A DNA stretch of 64,000 nt from Alterisphingorhabdus sp051668705 (GTDB lineage: Bacteria > Pseudomonadota > Alphaproteobacteria > Sphingomonadales > Sphingomonadaceae): NCBI RefSeq assembly GCF_051668705.1, contig NZ_CP196351.1, positions 1,054,001 through 1,118,000 of the forward strand, read 5' to 3'. The position numbers and the translations under genes were made by a program. Below, one piece after another: positions 16,175-25,217 of the stretch (positions within the stretch are counted from its first letter, which is position 1; the number at the start of each line of letters is the position of its first letter). Below the pieces are notes generated by a model. That model worked only from the letters and a program-made list of their open reading frames with translations, searched no databases and was not told where the DNA came from.

Positions 16175-17359
16175 CTATTTGGTAGCCAATATGGCTCTGG
16201 CAATGATCGGCAAGGGCGTATTCACGTCCTTTATGCTCGAAAAGCCTATTGTTTTTAGTCTCTTGTGATATTCTTGAGCTGATCTGGGGCGCCCTGTACC
16301 CATCACCCAGAGGTACATACCAAAATAGGCGTCACCCATCTTTTTGGCGCTTGGCGTTTCCGCCATAGGTTCAACAATCAACAGTTTTCCGCCTTTTGGC
16401 AGAGCGTCAAAAGTTTTTGACAAAAGCGATTGCGCCACATCATCATCATGGTCGTGCAATATGCGTATAAGCGTGATGAGATCATAGCCATTGGGGATAT
16501 TATCGGTCTTAAAGCTGCCAGGGTGGAGGGTGAGACGCGATGTGAGCGGCGAGTCGGTAAGATTGGCGCGAGTATGCGGAATAACTTCCGGTAGATCGAA
16601 AATTCCCAGAGAAAGATCGGGATTGCGCATTCCTATAGCGCTTGCAAATGCGCCTGATCCGCCACCTATGTCCAGCATTTTGTCATGCTGATGAAAGGGA
16701 TATCCGCCAATAATCTGGTCCCATATCATCGGCTGAGTAGCAGCCATAAGTGCGGAATAAGCGCCGCCCTTGCTGCTTTCCTCGTTCATCTTGCGGTCGG
16801 TGTCGCCGCCAATTCTCTCGCCATGTATTTGCGCATCATGGGCAGCATAATGCCAGAATTGGGAGAGGCTAGTGCCAGTGCCACGCTGGCTTTTTAACAT
16901 GTCCATGGGGTTGGCAAGATCGCTATAGAGAAGCTGGTGATGCCGGATCATGGCCATGGCGCCGGGATTGGCAACAAGCGTTGCCCCCATTTCTCCTAAC
17001 AACCAGAGGTCAGGTTGCGGCGACTCAAGCACATTAATGGCTGCGCCGGCCTTGACGACTCGCATGGCTGCATCTTCGTTTAGTTCGAGAAAGGCAAGCA
17101 ACTCGGCAGTGCTGCGAGGTGATGCAGAGATATATTGCAGCAAGCCAGTTTCGACAAAGACGAACAGGATTTGCGAATATACAAACCCCGTTATCATATC
17201 CATTTGCTGCGCAGCTTTTCGCTGTGTCACTTGCCGGAAAAGTGGCAGACGTGCCGCCCAATAATGAAAGCGCTCGCTGCCGAAAATGCGGTTGCGTTGC
17301 ATCAACCAACGGGTTTTCAGCGAATAAGGCTGATTCAAAGTATTTGATTTGCTAGACAT
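16175..17359 (-). CDS. crtF: Demethylspheroidene/hydroxyneurosporene O-methyltransferase
   Basis: CrtF methylates the 1-hydroxy group of acyclic carotenoids with S-adenosylmethionine. It has 394 residues. The N-terminal half is the dimerisation/winged-helix part (GFVYSQILFVFVETGLLQYI) and the SAM site is MLDIGGGSGAFASAIG at about residue 226. The C-terminal GGKLLIVEPMAETPSAKKMG fits plant-type O-methyltransferases. It is divergent from crtD across a PpsR site, and its ATG overlaps the outer, weaker half of that operator region. Confidence 0.94.
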   Translation of the reverse strand: MSSKSNTLNQPYSLKTRWLMQRNRIFGSERFHYWAARLPLFRQVTQRKAAQQMDMITGFVYSQILFVFVETGLLQYISASPRSTAELLAFLELNEDAAMRVVKAGAAINVLESPQPDLWLLGEMGATLVANPGAMAMIRHHQLLYSDLANPMDMLKSQRGTGTSLSQFWHYAAHDAQIHGERIGGDTDRKMNEESSKGGAYSALMAATQPMIWDQIIGGYPFHQHDKMLDIGGGSGAFASAIGMRNPDLSLGIFDLPEVIPHTRANLTDSPLTSRLTLHPGSFKTDNIPNGYDLITLIRILHDHDDDVAQSLLSKTFDALPKGGKLLIVEPMAETPSAKKMGDAYFGMYLWVMGTGRPRSAQEYHKRLKTIGFSSIKDVNTPLPIIARAILATK

Positions 17360-17384
17360 ATATAAGTGTCTAGTTTAATGGACA
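17341..17384. promoter_or_regulatory. PpsR/CrtJ operator region between crtF and crtD
   Basis: A perfect site at 17367-17384 (TGTCTAGTTTAATGGACA). A second site with one mismatch (TAT-N12-ACA) lies at 17341-17358, exactly 8 bp away and covering the crtF start codon. This resembles the cooperative pair at bchC. The region controls the divergent crtF and crtD-crtC genes. Confidence 0.8.
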
Positions 17385-17433
17385 TATGGTATAGAGCCGT
17401 CAATAGCATGTTTCATCTTATATGCTTTGAAAC

Positions 17434-19053
17434 ATGGTCGGCTATAGCATGGAGCGGCGATTGGACAGCAACCCGGTCATTATTATAGGCGCAGGAATTG
17501 GCGGGCTCGTAAGTGCGGCATTGCTCTCTGCTCGTGGGTTAGCGGTTACTCTTATTGAAAAAGAAGCAACACCTGGCGGCAAGGTTCGACAGCTTGATGT
17601 CGATGGCGCAATGGTTGATGGCGGCCCGACGGTTTTTACCATGCGGCCGGAACTGTCCGCCATATTTGAAGCAGCAGGTGCGCAGCTTGATGACCATGTC
17701 ACGCTAGAAAAAGCAGATGTTCTTGCCCGGCATGCTTGGGATGATCGCGGCACGCTCGATCTTTATGCCGATCATGAGAAATCAGTTGATGCTGTCGGCC
17801 GCTTTGCCGGTTTGGATGCCGCCAAGGGCTATCAAAGTTTTTCGCGTGAAGCAGAGAACATCTATAATATTATTGAGCATTCATTCCTGAAAAACACCAA
17901 GGCCTATCCGCCTGCACTTATGTGGCGCGTCGGCTGGTGGCGAATGGGCGCAATGAATGCGATCAAGCCCTACACTTCTATGTGGAAGGCATTGGGCGCG
18001 CATTTTTCTGACCCTCGGCTGCGCCAGCTTTTTGGCCGCTATGCGACATATTGCGGTTCATCACCTTATGAAACACCTGCAACATTAATGCTCATTGCCC
18101 ATGTGGAAGCGCAGGGCGTTTGGAAGATCAAAGGCGGCATTAGCGCTTTGGCGAAGGCTTTGGAAAATGTTGCACGCCGCAATGGCGCAACCATTCGCTA
18201 TGGCGAAGCGGTGGGTGAAGTCTTGATCAAAAATGGCAAGGCGCATGCGGTTCGATTGGCGAATGGCGAAGTCATCGAAGCGGCCTCTGTCATTTGCAAT
18301 GCTGATCCTTCTGCTTTGGCTTATGGTTTGTTTGGTGAAAGAGCGCGTGACGCTTTGCGCCCAATGCCAGAGGAAAAACGCTCATTATCGGCAATGGTGT
18401 GGCTTATTAATGCCAAATCATCAGGCTTTGATTTGGAGCATCATAACGTATTTTTTTCAGATGATTATGCCCGTGAATTTAGGGATATCAAGGCTGGTGG
18501 CCCGCCGGTATCGCCAACATCCTATCTATGTGCGCTGGATCGCGGCGCAGAACTTCCCGAGCCGGATAACCCTTACAAAACCGACAAAATCGGAACATCC
18601 GGCAAGGCAGAGCGTTTTCAAATCATCGTTAACGCACCGGCCAATGGGGACAGCAAAACTTACAGTGCGCAGGAGAGAGAGACATGCACCAGAAACATGC
18701 TAGACAGTCTGAACAAATGCGGACTGGAGCTGGAGCATCCTCTCCCGCACAAGTTGGTGACGCCGAACGAGTTCGCCAAACTGTTCCCGGCAACGGGGGG
18801 AGCGCTTTACGGCAGGGCTTCGCACGGATGGGCAGCCTCTTTCCTGCGCCCTGGATGTCGGACAAGGATAAAGGGGCTTTATTGCGCGGGCGGGGGCACG
18901 CACCCTGGAGCGGGGGTCCCGATGGCCGCCTTATCGGGCAAGATAGCGAGCGAGGCCGTGTTGTCAGACCGCGCTTCGAAACTGTGGTACCACCGCAAGG
19001 CTATCAATGGTGGTATGTCGACGCGATCAGTGATGACGGGCAATTCGGCCTGA
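17434..19053 (+). CDS. crtD: 1-hydroxycarotenoid 3,4-desaturase (methoxyneurosporene dehydrogenase)
   Basis: CrtD introduces the 3,4 double bond in 1-hydroxylated acyclic carotenoids, in the spheroidene/spirilloxanthin type pathways. It has 539 residues and is an FAD enzyme of the CrtI group. The FAD motif IIIGAGIGGLVSAALLSARG is at about 17-36, with the GGPTVFTM motif after it. The C-terminal AGGGTHPGAGVPMAALSGKIASE is conserved. The last ~25 residues beyond it look non-conserved. Start is ATG 17434 or ATG 17449; neither has a clear binding site. Its final 370 bp also encode the beginning of crtC. Neighbouring crtC and crtF favour CrtD over CrtI. Confidence 0.92.
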   Translation: MVGYSMERRLDSNPVIIIGAGIGGLVSAALLSARGLAVTLIEKEATPGGKVRQLDVDGAMVDGGPTVFTMRPELSAIFEAAGAQLDDHVTLEKADVLARHAWDDRGTLDLYADHEKSVDAVGRFAGLDAAKGYQSFSREAENIYNIIEHSFLKNTKAYPPALMWRVGWWRMGAMNAIKPYTSMWKALGAHFSDPRLRQLFGRYATYCGSSPYETPATLMLIAHVEAQGVWKIKGGISALAKALENVARRNGATIRYGEAVGEVLIKNGKAHAVRLANGEVIEAASVICNADPSALAYGLFGERARDALRPMPEEKRSLSAMVWLINAKSSGFDLEHHNVFFSDDYAREFRDIKAGGPPVSPTSYLCALDRGAELPEPDNPYKTDKIGTSGKAERFQIIVNAPANGDSKTYSAQERETCTRNMLDSLNKCGLELEHPLPHKLVTPNEFAKLFPATGGALYGRASHGWAASFLRPGCRTRIKGLYCAGGGTHPGAGVPMAALSGKIASEAVLSDRASKLWYHRKAINGGMSTRSVMTGNSA

Positions 19054-19892
19054 CCATTATCGGCTTTATCGGCAGCGTTTTTTCACCCTATTATAACAAA
19101 TCTGGCCGAGAGGACCCGACAGACCATAGCTGTATCAATGTTGCTCTTTATGGGCCCAGAAATGCACGCTGGGTTATGACCGAGCGCGGCATGGAGCAGA
19201 CCGAGCAACAGCCAGACACGTTCCGCGTCGGCCCAAGTGCCATGCGCTGGGATAATGACCGTTTGACTATTGATATTGATGAGCGTGATAGCCGCGTTGG
19301 CATCCCATGGCGCCGCCGAGTGAAGGGTAAGGTGGTTATTCACCCCGAAATGCTCAATCAGCGTTCGTTCAAGCTGGACCCGGAAGGCAAGCATAATTGG
19401 CACCCTATTGCTCCGCGTGCACGTGTCGAAATGCAGATGGAGCATCCTGATATCAGCTGGAAGGGCAGTGCCTATGTTGACAGCAATCATGGCAGTGAGC
19501 CGATAGAACATGGCTTTCAGCATTGGCATTGGTCACGCGCGCATGTCGGCAAAGATGTTGCAGTAACTTATGAAGGGCTGCGACGTGATGGCAGTTATTT
19601 TGCCAGCGCACTGCGTTTTGATTCCAATGGAGAATCGACGGAACGTGAATTGTTGCCGGTTTCACCCTTGTCACGCACATTTTGGGGGGTGAAACGCCAG
19701 ACGCGGGCCGATCATGGCATCGCTAAGATACGCAAAACATGGGAAGATACGCCCTTTTATTGCCGTTCTGCGCTGGATATGCAGATTGAAGGAGAGAAGG
19801 TGGTCGCCATTCAAGAAAGTATCTCGCTCGACCGGCTTATCAACCCCGTTGTACAATGGTTATTGCCGTTTCGTATGCCGCGCGACACATAA
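18684..19892 (+). CDS. crtC: Acyclic carotenoid 1,2-hydratase
   Basis: CrtC adds water to the terminal double bond of neurosporene or lycopene, giving the 1-hydroxy group used by CrtD and CrtF. The conserved domain starts at about residue 98 (VPPQGYQWWYVDAISDDG) and includes IGSVFSPYY and DSNHGSEPIE. The start at 18684 has a strong binding site (CAGGAG, 8-9 bp upstream) and gives 402 residues, but places 370 bp inside crtD in another frame. Later in-frame ATGs at 18825 and 18852 lack binding sites. Even the conserved domain overlaps crtD. The first ~95 residues are rich in Gly, Arg and Gln and do not match a domain I know. Confidence 0.9.
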   Translation: MHQKHARQSEQMRTGAGASSPAQVGDAERVRQTVPGNGGSALRQGFARMGSLFPAPWMSDKDKGALLRGRGHAPWSGGPDGRLIGQDSERGRVVRPRFETVVPPQGYQWWYVDAISDDGQFGLTIIGFIGSVFSPYYNKSGREDPTDHSCINVALYGPRNARWVMTERGMEQTEQQPDTFRVGPSAMRWDNDRLTIDIDERDSRVGIPWRRRVKGKVVIHPEMLNQRSFKLDPEGKHNWHPIAPRARVEMQMEHPDISWKGSAYVDSNHGSEPIEHGFQHWHWSRAHVGKDVAVTYEGLRRDGSYFASALRFDSNGESTERELLPVSPLSRTFWGVKRQTRADHGIAKIRKTWEDTPFYCRSALDMQIEGEKVVAIQESISLDRLINPVVQWLLPFRMPRDT

Positions 19893-19941
19893 TAGCTGGC
19901 CATAAGCTGCAATATAAGTGCGGTGATGTTGTGACGATCAG

Positions 19942-20100
19942 TTAAGGTTGATCATCAGATTTCTGTGTCGCTTTTCGGGCCGCCTCTGCCTTATCTTTTT
20001 TGATTTCGCGATCCATTTTGAAATATTGATAGACGCAAAAGCCCAAAGCCAGCACACCGGATAATGTCATCTCGACTATGCCCAAAGTACTACCACTCAT
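19942..20100 (-). CDS. 52-residue single-pass membrane protein after bchO
   Basis: A small gene that is easy to miss. The ATG at 20100 has a perfect AGGAGG 5 bp upstream. The product has one hydrophobic helix (about residues 7-26, ending LALGFCVYQYF), then a strongly charged tail (KMDREIKKDKAEAARKAT), the usual orientation being N-out with a cytoplasmic tail. It begins 27 bp after the bchO stop on the same strand, so it is probably the fourth gene of bchIDO. I do not recognise a family. A membrane anchor or assembly role for Mg-chelatase is conjecture. Confidence 0.75.
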   Translation of the reverse strand: MSGSTLGIVEMTLSGVLALGFCVYQYFKMDREIKKDKAEAARKATQKSDDQP

Positions 20101-20127
20101 CTGCCACCTCCTCGCTGCTGCTATATT

Positions 20128-21024
20128 TTAGGCTTTGATATGCTTGTCGGCAAATTCCGTGATGATGTCTACGGCCAATTGCGGAGCCTCTTCATGTGCC
20201 AAATGCCCTAGATTTTCTAAGGATTTAAGAGTGCAATTCTTTATTGGCTCGGCAGCATCTATTACCGATTGCGGCGGTATGGCCGTATCATTCGCTGCAT
20301 GAACAAGCATTATGGGTGCAGATAGCTGCGGCAGCTTTTTCTGCAAATGATCGAGCCGCCAATTGGCCATCATGCGCAAAGCGCCATCGCAATGGCCTGA
20401 ATGCCCAAATAATATGGCATATTGGTCTAGGCCTGCTCTATCGATTGTCGACCCAGTTGCTTTGGCCAGAAACTTCTCGGTCTGGCCCACACCGCGCGCC
20501 ATGCGGGAGAAGATGATCGACATAAATGGATTGGTGAACAGCATTTTTGCAAGCTGAGGAAAGAGTTCTGCAGCGATACCGGGAAAGGGTTTCAGTGCAG
20601 GCGTAAAACCGATCAGTGGGATATCGCGCTGTGCCGTAATCATCATTTCCAGAGCAATGGCGGAACCTGCGGAATGCGCGGTTATGATGTCTGGGGTAAT
20701 GGACAGATGGTCAAGCAGAGCCTGAAGGGATGCGGCCATGCCGGGTAGTGAAACGCGGCGTGACATATTGGGCCGCGTAAAGCCATGCCCGGGAAGATCA
20801 ACAGCGATAACGCGGTAATGCTGTGCCAATAATGGCATGACATCACGCCAGCTATGCGTCGATGCGCCAGTGCCATGGATCAGCAAACAAATCGGCGCTG
20901 TATCTGCCGGCCCCGCTATACCCTGCACATGCCAGCTATAGCCGCCATCTTCGACAAATTGGCTAAACTCAGCATGGGGCCAATAGACCTTATGCTGTTG
21001 CCAATCGGGGTAACGTGTGTTCAT
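20128..21024 (-). CDS. bchO: BchO, alpha/beta hydrolase associated with Mg-chelatase genes
   Basis: Putative magnesium chelatase accessory protein, always linked to bchI and bchD in purple bacteria; its chemistry is not established. It has 298 residues with an alpha/beta hydrolase fold: oxyanion region LLIHGTGASTHSW near residue 47, nucleophile elbow AHSAGSA near 115, and a catalytic-type histidine in LGHLAHEEAP near 278. It overlaps bchD by 4 bp. Confidence 0.93.
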   Translation of the reverse strand: MNTRYPDWQQHKVYWPHAEFSQFVEDGGYSWHVQGIAGPADTAPICLLIHGTGASTHSWRDVMPLLAQHYRVIAVDLPGHGFTRPNMSRRVSLPGMAASLQALLDHLSITPDIITAHSAGSAIALEMMITAQRDIPLIGFTPALKPFPGIAAELFPQLAKMLFTNPFMSIIFSRMARGVGQTEKFLAKATGSTIDRAGLDQYAILFGHSGHCDGALRMMANWRLDHLQKKLPQLSAPIMLVHAANDTAIPPQSVIDAAEPIKNCTLKSLENLGHLAHEEAPQLAVDIITEFADKHIKA

Positions 21025-22790
21025 GCCGCCTTGTCTTTATGGCCAACACTTTCAATCGCTGCGACCAAATCACCACTATTGGCGCGGGGCAGGGGCACGC
21101 ATCGTGCACCCAGTGCAGTAGCCAGAATACGGGCTTCTTCGCGCGGGCGGGGTGAAATATCCAGCACAATTGCATTGATATTATCAGCTGTCAGCATCTT
21201 GGCCATGCGTTCGCTTTCTTCCATTGCTCCCGCACGATGGGCCGTACCATCCAGCATCACATTGGCTTTGCCGTCGGTCAGGATAGCGACCATGGGTGAT
21301 TGCCCGCGCTTTTGTGCAGCCAGTGCCATTTGATGCGCCATAATCAATGCCGATGCCAAGGGCGTACCACCGCCGCCGGGTAAGGCGCCCAGACAGCGCT
21401 GCGCTCTGGTCAGGGAGCGGGTTGGCGGCAGTAAAAGGCTTGACTCAGTGCCGCGAAAAGCGATTAGCGCCACTTGTGCGCGTTTGACATAGGCTTCTGC
21501 CAACATCAGTTCGACAGCGCCTTTTGCTTCGGCCAGCCGTGACATGGCCGATGAACCCGAAGCATCAACCGCAAAAATTGTCAGGGTTTCGCTGCTCTGT
21601 TCAAAGCGCTTGATATGCAGATCAGATTTGCGAACGTACACCTGTGCTGCATTGACCGTGTTTTCAGATGTTGAACGGCGCAGGCCCTGCCATGGGGCGG
21701 CTGCCCGCAATGTGTCGATTAAAGCCAGCTTAGCACCATGGCCGGGCATGCCGGGGCGCGGTGATAAAGGGCGGCCACGCTGTACCGATTTGCGCTTCTG
21801 GCCAGCGCGGCCCATAGGCCCATTGCCACTGCGCTGCTTATGGCGACCAATGTGATCTAGCATATGGGCAGGGATTGCGGCTAATGCTGCATCAATCATC
21901 ATGTCATCTGGCAATTGCTCAATATTTTGACTCTCATTGTCCCCTTGCTGAGGGTCTTCAGGCTGATTATCTTGCTGTTCGTCATCAGGTGGTGGTTCAT
22001 GATGATTTTCCTCGGCCTGTATCTGCGGCAATTGGGTCGCCCGCGGGGCCAGCACCAAGGTGGCCGCGATGGCAATATCATCCTGATCGACATTGCTGCG
22101 CTGATGAATATCTGCATGGGCCATTGCGGCCCGTTGCGCGAACAATAATGGTCGCAGTGAGGATATACCCAAGGCCGCAGCCGTTCCGGTCAATATCTGT
22201 CTTTGTTCATCAGATAATGATGGCTGTACCTTGCCGGCTGGTGCAGTGAATATAATATTATCTGGCATCGCCATGGCAGTGCAATCGCAGTGAAAGGCGA
22301 TGCGCTCCATCAATACCATAGGCGGTGCTTCATCGCTTTCTACGGAATCATCCAGCAAGATGACCGCAATATCCCGCCGGTCCAGGGCAGTAGCAAGATG
22401 CGCCGCAATATCGTCCTGCATCCGTTCTGCAATGGGTATAATGACTATACCGCCCTCGGCCTGCCCCAATATTCCGGCCGCATCCACACGCTTGCCAGCG
22501 GCCAAAGTCGCGGTCAGGTCCAACCCACCCAACAGCCGGTCCTGATCAACATTGATGGGTATTTTGCGCATCGTCAGCGATGGGGGCAGTGCAGACGATA
22601 TTTGCTCAATAAGTGCATCACGCGCTGGGCCATGGCCGCGCAGGCATAACCCGCCAAAAGCCAAGGGTGCTTGCAAGAATATCTGCACAGCATTGGTAAT
22701 AGTCTCGGTGCGGGATGCGACATCCCATGCCATGGCTTCAGCGGTGTTTTGCGCTGCCAATAGTGCATCATTGGTTGGGTACGCGCTCAA
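21021..22790 (-). CDS. bchD: Magnesium chelatase subunit D
   Basis: Mg-chelatase inserts Mg2+ into protoporphyrin IX, the first committed step of bacteriochlorophyll synthesis; BchD works with BchI and BchH. It has 589 residues: an N-terminal AAA-like domain without a good Walker A (about 20-250), a proline-, glutamine- and acid-rich linker (about 255-310, with runs such as PPPDDEQQDNQPEDPQQGD), and a C-terminal von Willebrand A domain from about 395 with the MIDAS motif DASGSSA. It overlaps bchI and bchO by 4 bp on each side. Confidence 0.96.
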   Translation of the reverse strand: MSAYPTNDALLAAQNTAEAMAWDVASRTETITNAVQIFLQAPLAFGGLCLRGHGPARDALIEQISSALPPSLTMRKIPINVDQDRLLGGLDLTATLAAGKRVDAAGILGQAEGGIVIIPIAERMQDDIAAHLATALDRRDIAVILLDDSVESDEAPPMVLMERIAFHCDCTAMAMPDNIIFTAPAGKVQPSLSDEQRQILTGTAAALGISSLRPLLFAQRAAMAHADIHQRSNVDQDDIAIAATLVLAPRATQLPQIQAEENHHEPPPDDEQQDNQPEDPQQGDNESQNIEQLPDDMMIDAALAAIPAHMLDHIGRHKQRSGNGPMGRAGQKRKSVQRGRPLSPRPGMPGHGAKLALIDTLRAAAPWQGLRRSTSENTVNAAQVYVRKSDLHIKRFEQSSETLTIFAVDASGSSAMSRLAEAKGAVELMLAEAYVKRAQVALIAFRGTESSLLLPPTRSLTRAQRCLGALPGGGGTPLASALIMAHQMALAAQKRGQSPMVAILTDGKANVMLDGTAHRAGAMEESERMAKMLTADNINAIVLDISPRPREEARILATALGARCVPLPRANSGDLVAAIESVGHKDKAA

Positions 22791-23788
22791 CCAAAAAGCT
22801 CTGCCAGCGCCCGTTCAATCCTGACCGTCGATCCCGTCTCGTCCAGGACATCACGGCGCAGACGATGGCGCAAGGCCATGGGTGCCATGGCTATCAAATG
22901 CTCCCGGGTGACCGTTTTCTTGCCATGATAAGCTGCATAGGCCCGTGCTGCACGCATCAGGGTCAATTCACCGCGCAACCCATCAGCACCAACCGTTTGG
23001 CACAATGTAGCAGTGTCTTGCAAAATCGCTTCTGGCGTGGTGATTTTGGCTACGGCTTTTGTGGCGCGTTGAATGCGCTTAATGGTTTTCTGATCTTCAT
23101 CGGCCCATGCTGCGGCAAATTCTGCGGGGTGGCGCTCTTGCTCATCGCATCGGCGCATAATCTCTACTCTGTCTTCCAGCTTTTCCGGTGTGCGCACTTC
23201 TACTGACAGGCCAAATCGGTCCAGCAATTGCGGGCGCAGTTCGCCTTCTTCCGGGTTGCCGCTGCCGATCAGCACGAAGCGGGCATCATGACGCACGCTC
23301 AATCCATCACGTTCAACCAGATTTTCACCGGACGCTGCCACATCCAACAGCAGATCAACCACATGATCTTCAAGCAGGTTAATCTCATCAATATACAGAA
23401 ACCCGCGATGCGCTTTGGCCAATAGGCCTGGCTCAAATTTGCGTTCACCATGTGCCAATGCTCGTTCCAGATCCAGCGTACCGAGCACTCTGTCTTCGGT
23501 CGCACCCAGAGGCAAATCGGCAAATGGCACGGCGATTTTGCGTGTGCGTTTGCTGGTGCAAGGGTCGGGGCATTTGCCGGGATTATCAGGCGCACAATGG
23601 TAACGGCAATTTTCGACGATGCTGATGGGCGGCAAAGTGGCGGCCAATGCACGCGCAGCGGTAGACTTGCCTGTTCCGCGATCGCCAAAGATCATCACTC
23701 CGCCTATGCGCGGTTCAATAGCGGTGACCAGCAAGGCCAGCTTCATCTCGTCTTGCCCGACGATGGCGTTAAAAGGAAATCCACCCAT
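22787..23788 (-). CDS. bchI: Magnesium chelatase ATPase subunit I
   Basis: AAA+ motor of Mg-chelatase. It has 333 residues, with Walker A GDRGTGKS at about 35-42, Walker B FLYIDEINLL near 130 and sensor segment FVLIGSGNPEEG near 168. It is the first gene of bchI-bchD-bchO, under a perfect PpsR operator 55 bp upstream of the ATG. The ribosome binding site is weak. Confidence 0.97.
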   Translation of the reverse strand: MGGFPFNAIVGQDEMKLALLVTAIEPRIGGVMIFGDRGTGKSTAARALAATLPPISIVENCRYHCAPDNPGKCPDPCTSKRTRKIAVPFADLPLGATEDRVLGTLDLERALAHGERKFEPGLLAKAHRGFLYIDEINLLEDHVVDLLLDVAASGENLVERDGLSVRHDARFVLIGSGNPEEGELRPQLLDRFGLSVEVRTPEKLEDRVEIMRRCDEQERHPAEFAAAWADEDQKTIKRIQRATKAVAKITTPEAILQDTATLCQTVGADGLRGELTLMRAARAYAAYHGKKTVTREHLIAMAPMALRHRLRRDVLDETGSTVRIERALAELFG

Positions 23789-23842
23789 GTCCGTAACTTA
23801 GCAGACCTATATCGCTCCGCAAGTCTTGCTTTACACTTTTGT

Positions 23843-23860
23843 TGTCATTTAGATTTGACA
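23843..23860 (-). promoter_or_regulatory. PpsR/CrtJ operator upstream of bchI
   Basis: TGTCATTTAGATTTGACA: both five-base arms (TGTCA/TGACA) are perfect inverted repeats with an 8 bp centre. It lies between the monooxygenase stop at 23891 and the bchI start at 23788 and should control bchIDO. Confidence 0.85.
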
Positions 23861-23890
23861 TAAAGTTCCGCCTGAAACTCGGCCCAAGGT

Positions 23891-25075
23891 TTAGGCCGTG
23901 ACATTATGTCCATACAGCCAAGCCAGAGCGTTCCCGGCCAATTTGCTGTGGGCCTTTCCTGCCAACCATAATGGACCATGGCGGATAAGTCTGGCTGGAC
24001 CCGGGCCCTGATGAAATAGCCGCATATTGCTTTGTGCCTGCGCTTGTACTTTTTTGGTGCGCGGCAGGCGTGTACGGCAATATTGCTGCAACGCCGTTTC
24101 AATGTCGCTCTGCTCTCCTAATGTGCGTGCCAGCACATAAGCATCTTCCATAGCCTGAGCTGCGCCCTGCGCCATAAAGGGCAGCATGGGGTGACATGCA
24201 TCGCCCAGCAACGTCACACGGCCATCACTCCATTGGTTTAACGGAGCTCGATCAAACAAAGCCCAGCGATAATGCGCATCGGCTTTATCAATGATATTGG
24301 TAATTATAGGGTGCCAACCAGCAAAATCAGCCAGTGCATCGCGGCGACTGCCTTGGATCGTCCAACCTTCTTCTCGCCAATCACTGCGCTCTACCACGCC
24401 AACAAAATTGGCCAGCGCTCCGCCGCGTAGCAAATAGGTGACGGCATGTTTGCCAGCGCCCAGCCAGACAGTCGCATTGGGCGGCGGCACATGGCGACCC
24501 AGATTTTCAACTGGCACCACTGCGCGCCACGCCACATTGCCGGTGAAACGCGGCCGATCATCACCATGCATTTGCTGGCGGATTGCCGATTTTATGCCAT
24601 CTGCCCCGATGAGTATGTCGCCATCAATATGGCTACCATCTGCCAAACTTGGCCAAGCGGATGCCTTATCCTGACCATAGCTGCTGACCGCGCAATCGGT
24701 TTGCAAACTGCCGGGTAAGCGTTCCTCTACCGCTTCACGCAGCACGTTTATAAGGTCAGCGCGGTGAATATGCACATAGGGTGCGCCGAATATAGCAGGG
24801 TAATCGGCCATGCTGCTGGTCATGATCTCGCGGCCTTCGCGCCCGGTGCGCATCTGGCTGGCCTTGGGTAAGAAACCTTTGGCGATGACAGCTTTGTCCA
24901 GTCCCAATGCACGCAATATGTGCATGGCGTTCGGGCTGATCTGGATGCCAGCGCCGACTTCTTTTATGGTCTTTGCCTGCTCCAGAATGCGCGCGCTATG
25001 GCCAAAATGATGCAGGCACAGAGCGGCGGTAAGTCCTCCAATACCACCTCCTGTAATGATCGCGTTGATCTGCAT
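23891..25075 (-). CDS. Class A FAD-dependent aromatic monooxygenase (salicylate hydroxylase-like)
   Basis: Predicted NAD(P)H- and FAD-dependent hydroxylase of 394 residues. It has the GxGxxG motif ITGGGIGGLTAALCL at 8-22, the conserved DG motif DILIGADGIKSAIRQQ near 155, and the second FAD motif VTLLGDACHPMLPFMAQGAAQAMEDA near 283. The best-known relatives are salicylate, 3-hydroxybenzoate and similar hydroxylases, but the substrate cannot be read from sequence. It is divergent from the iorA-iorB genes and on the same strand as bchIDO, from which it is separated by the PpsR site. Kinship to pigment biosynthesis is not implied. Confidence 0.8.
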   Translation of the reverse strand: MQINAIITGGGIGGLTAALCLHHFGHSARILEQAKTIKEVGAGIQISPNAMHILRALGLDKAVIAKGFLPKASQMRTGREGREIMTSSMADYPAIFGAPYVHIHRADLINVLREAVEERLPGSLQTDCAVSSYGQDKASAWPSLADGSHIDGDILIGADGIKSAIRQQMHGDDRPRFTGNVAWRAVVPVENLGRHVPPPNATVWLGAGKHAVTYLLRGGALANFVGVVERSDWREEGWTIQGSRRDALADFAGWHPIITNIIDKADAHYRWALFDRAPLNQWSDGRVTLLGDACHPMLPFMAQGAAQAMEDAYVLARTLGEQSDIETALQQYCRTRLPRTKKVQAQAQSNMRLFHQGPGPARLIRHGPLWLAGKAHSKLAGNALAWLYGHNVTA

Positions 25076-25217
25076 CTATTGTCCATTTCTGCCGTACTTC
25101 TACTCCATAGCCAATATGCGCTAACTTATAAAAGGTACGTTTTTGCAACTTGTCTCTTGGCCCCGCGCCCATTTCGCGTTACTTTATGTGAAAATATAGC
25201 ATGGAGGCTGCTCACAA

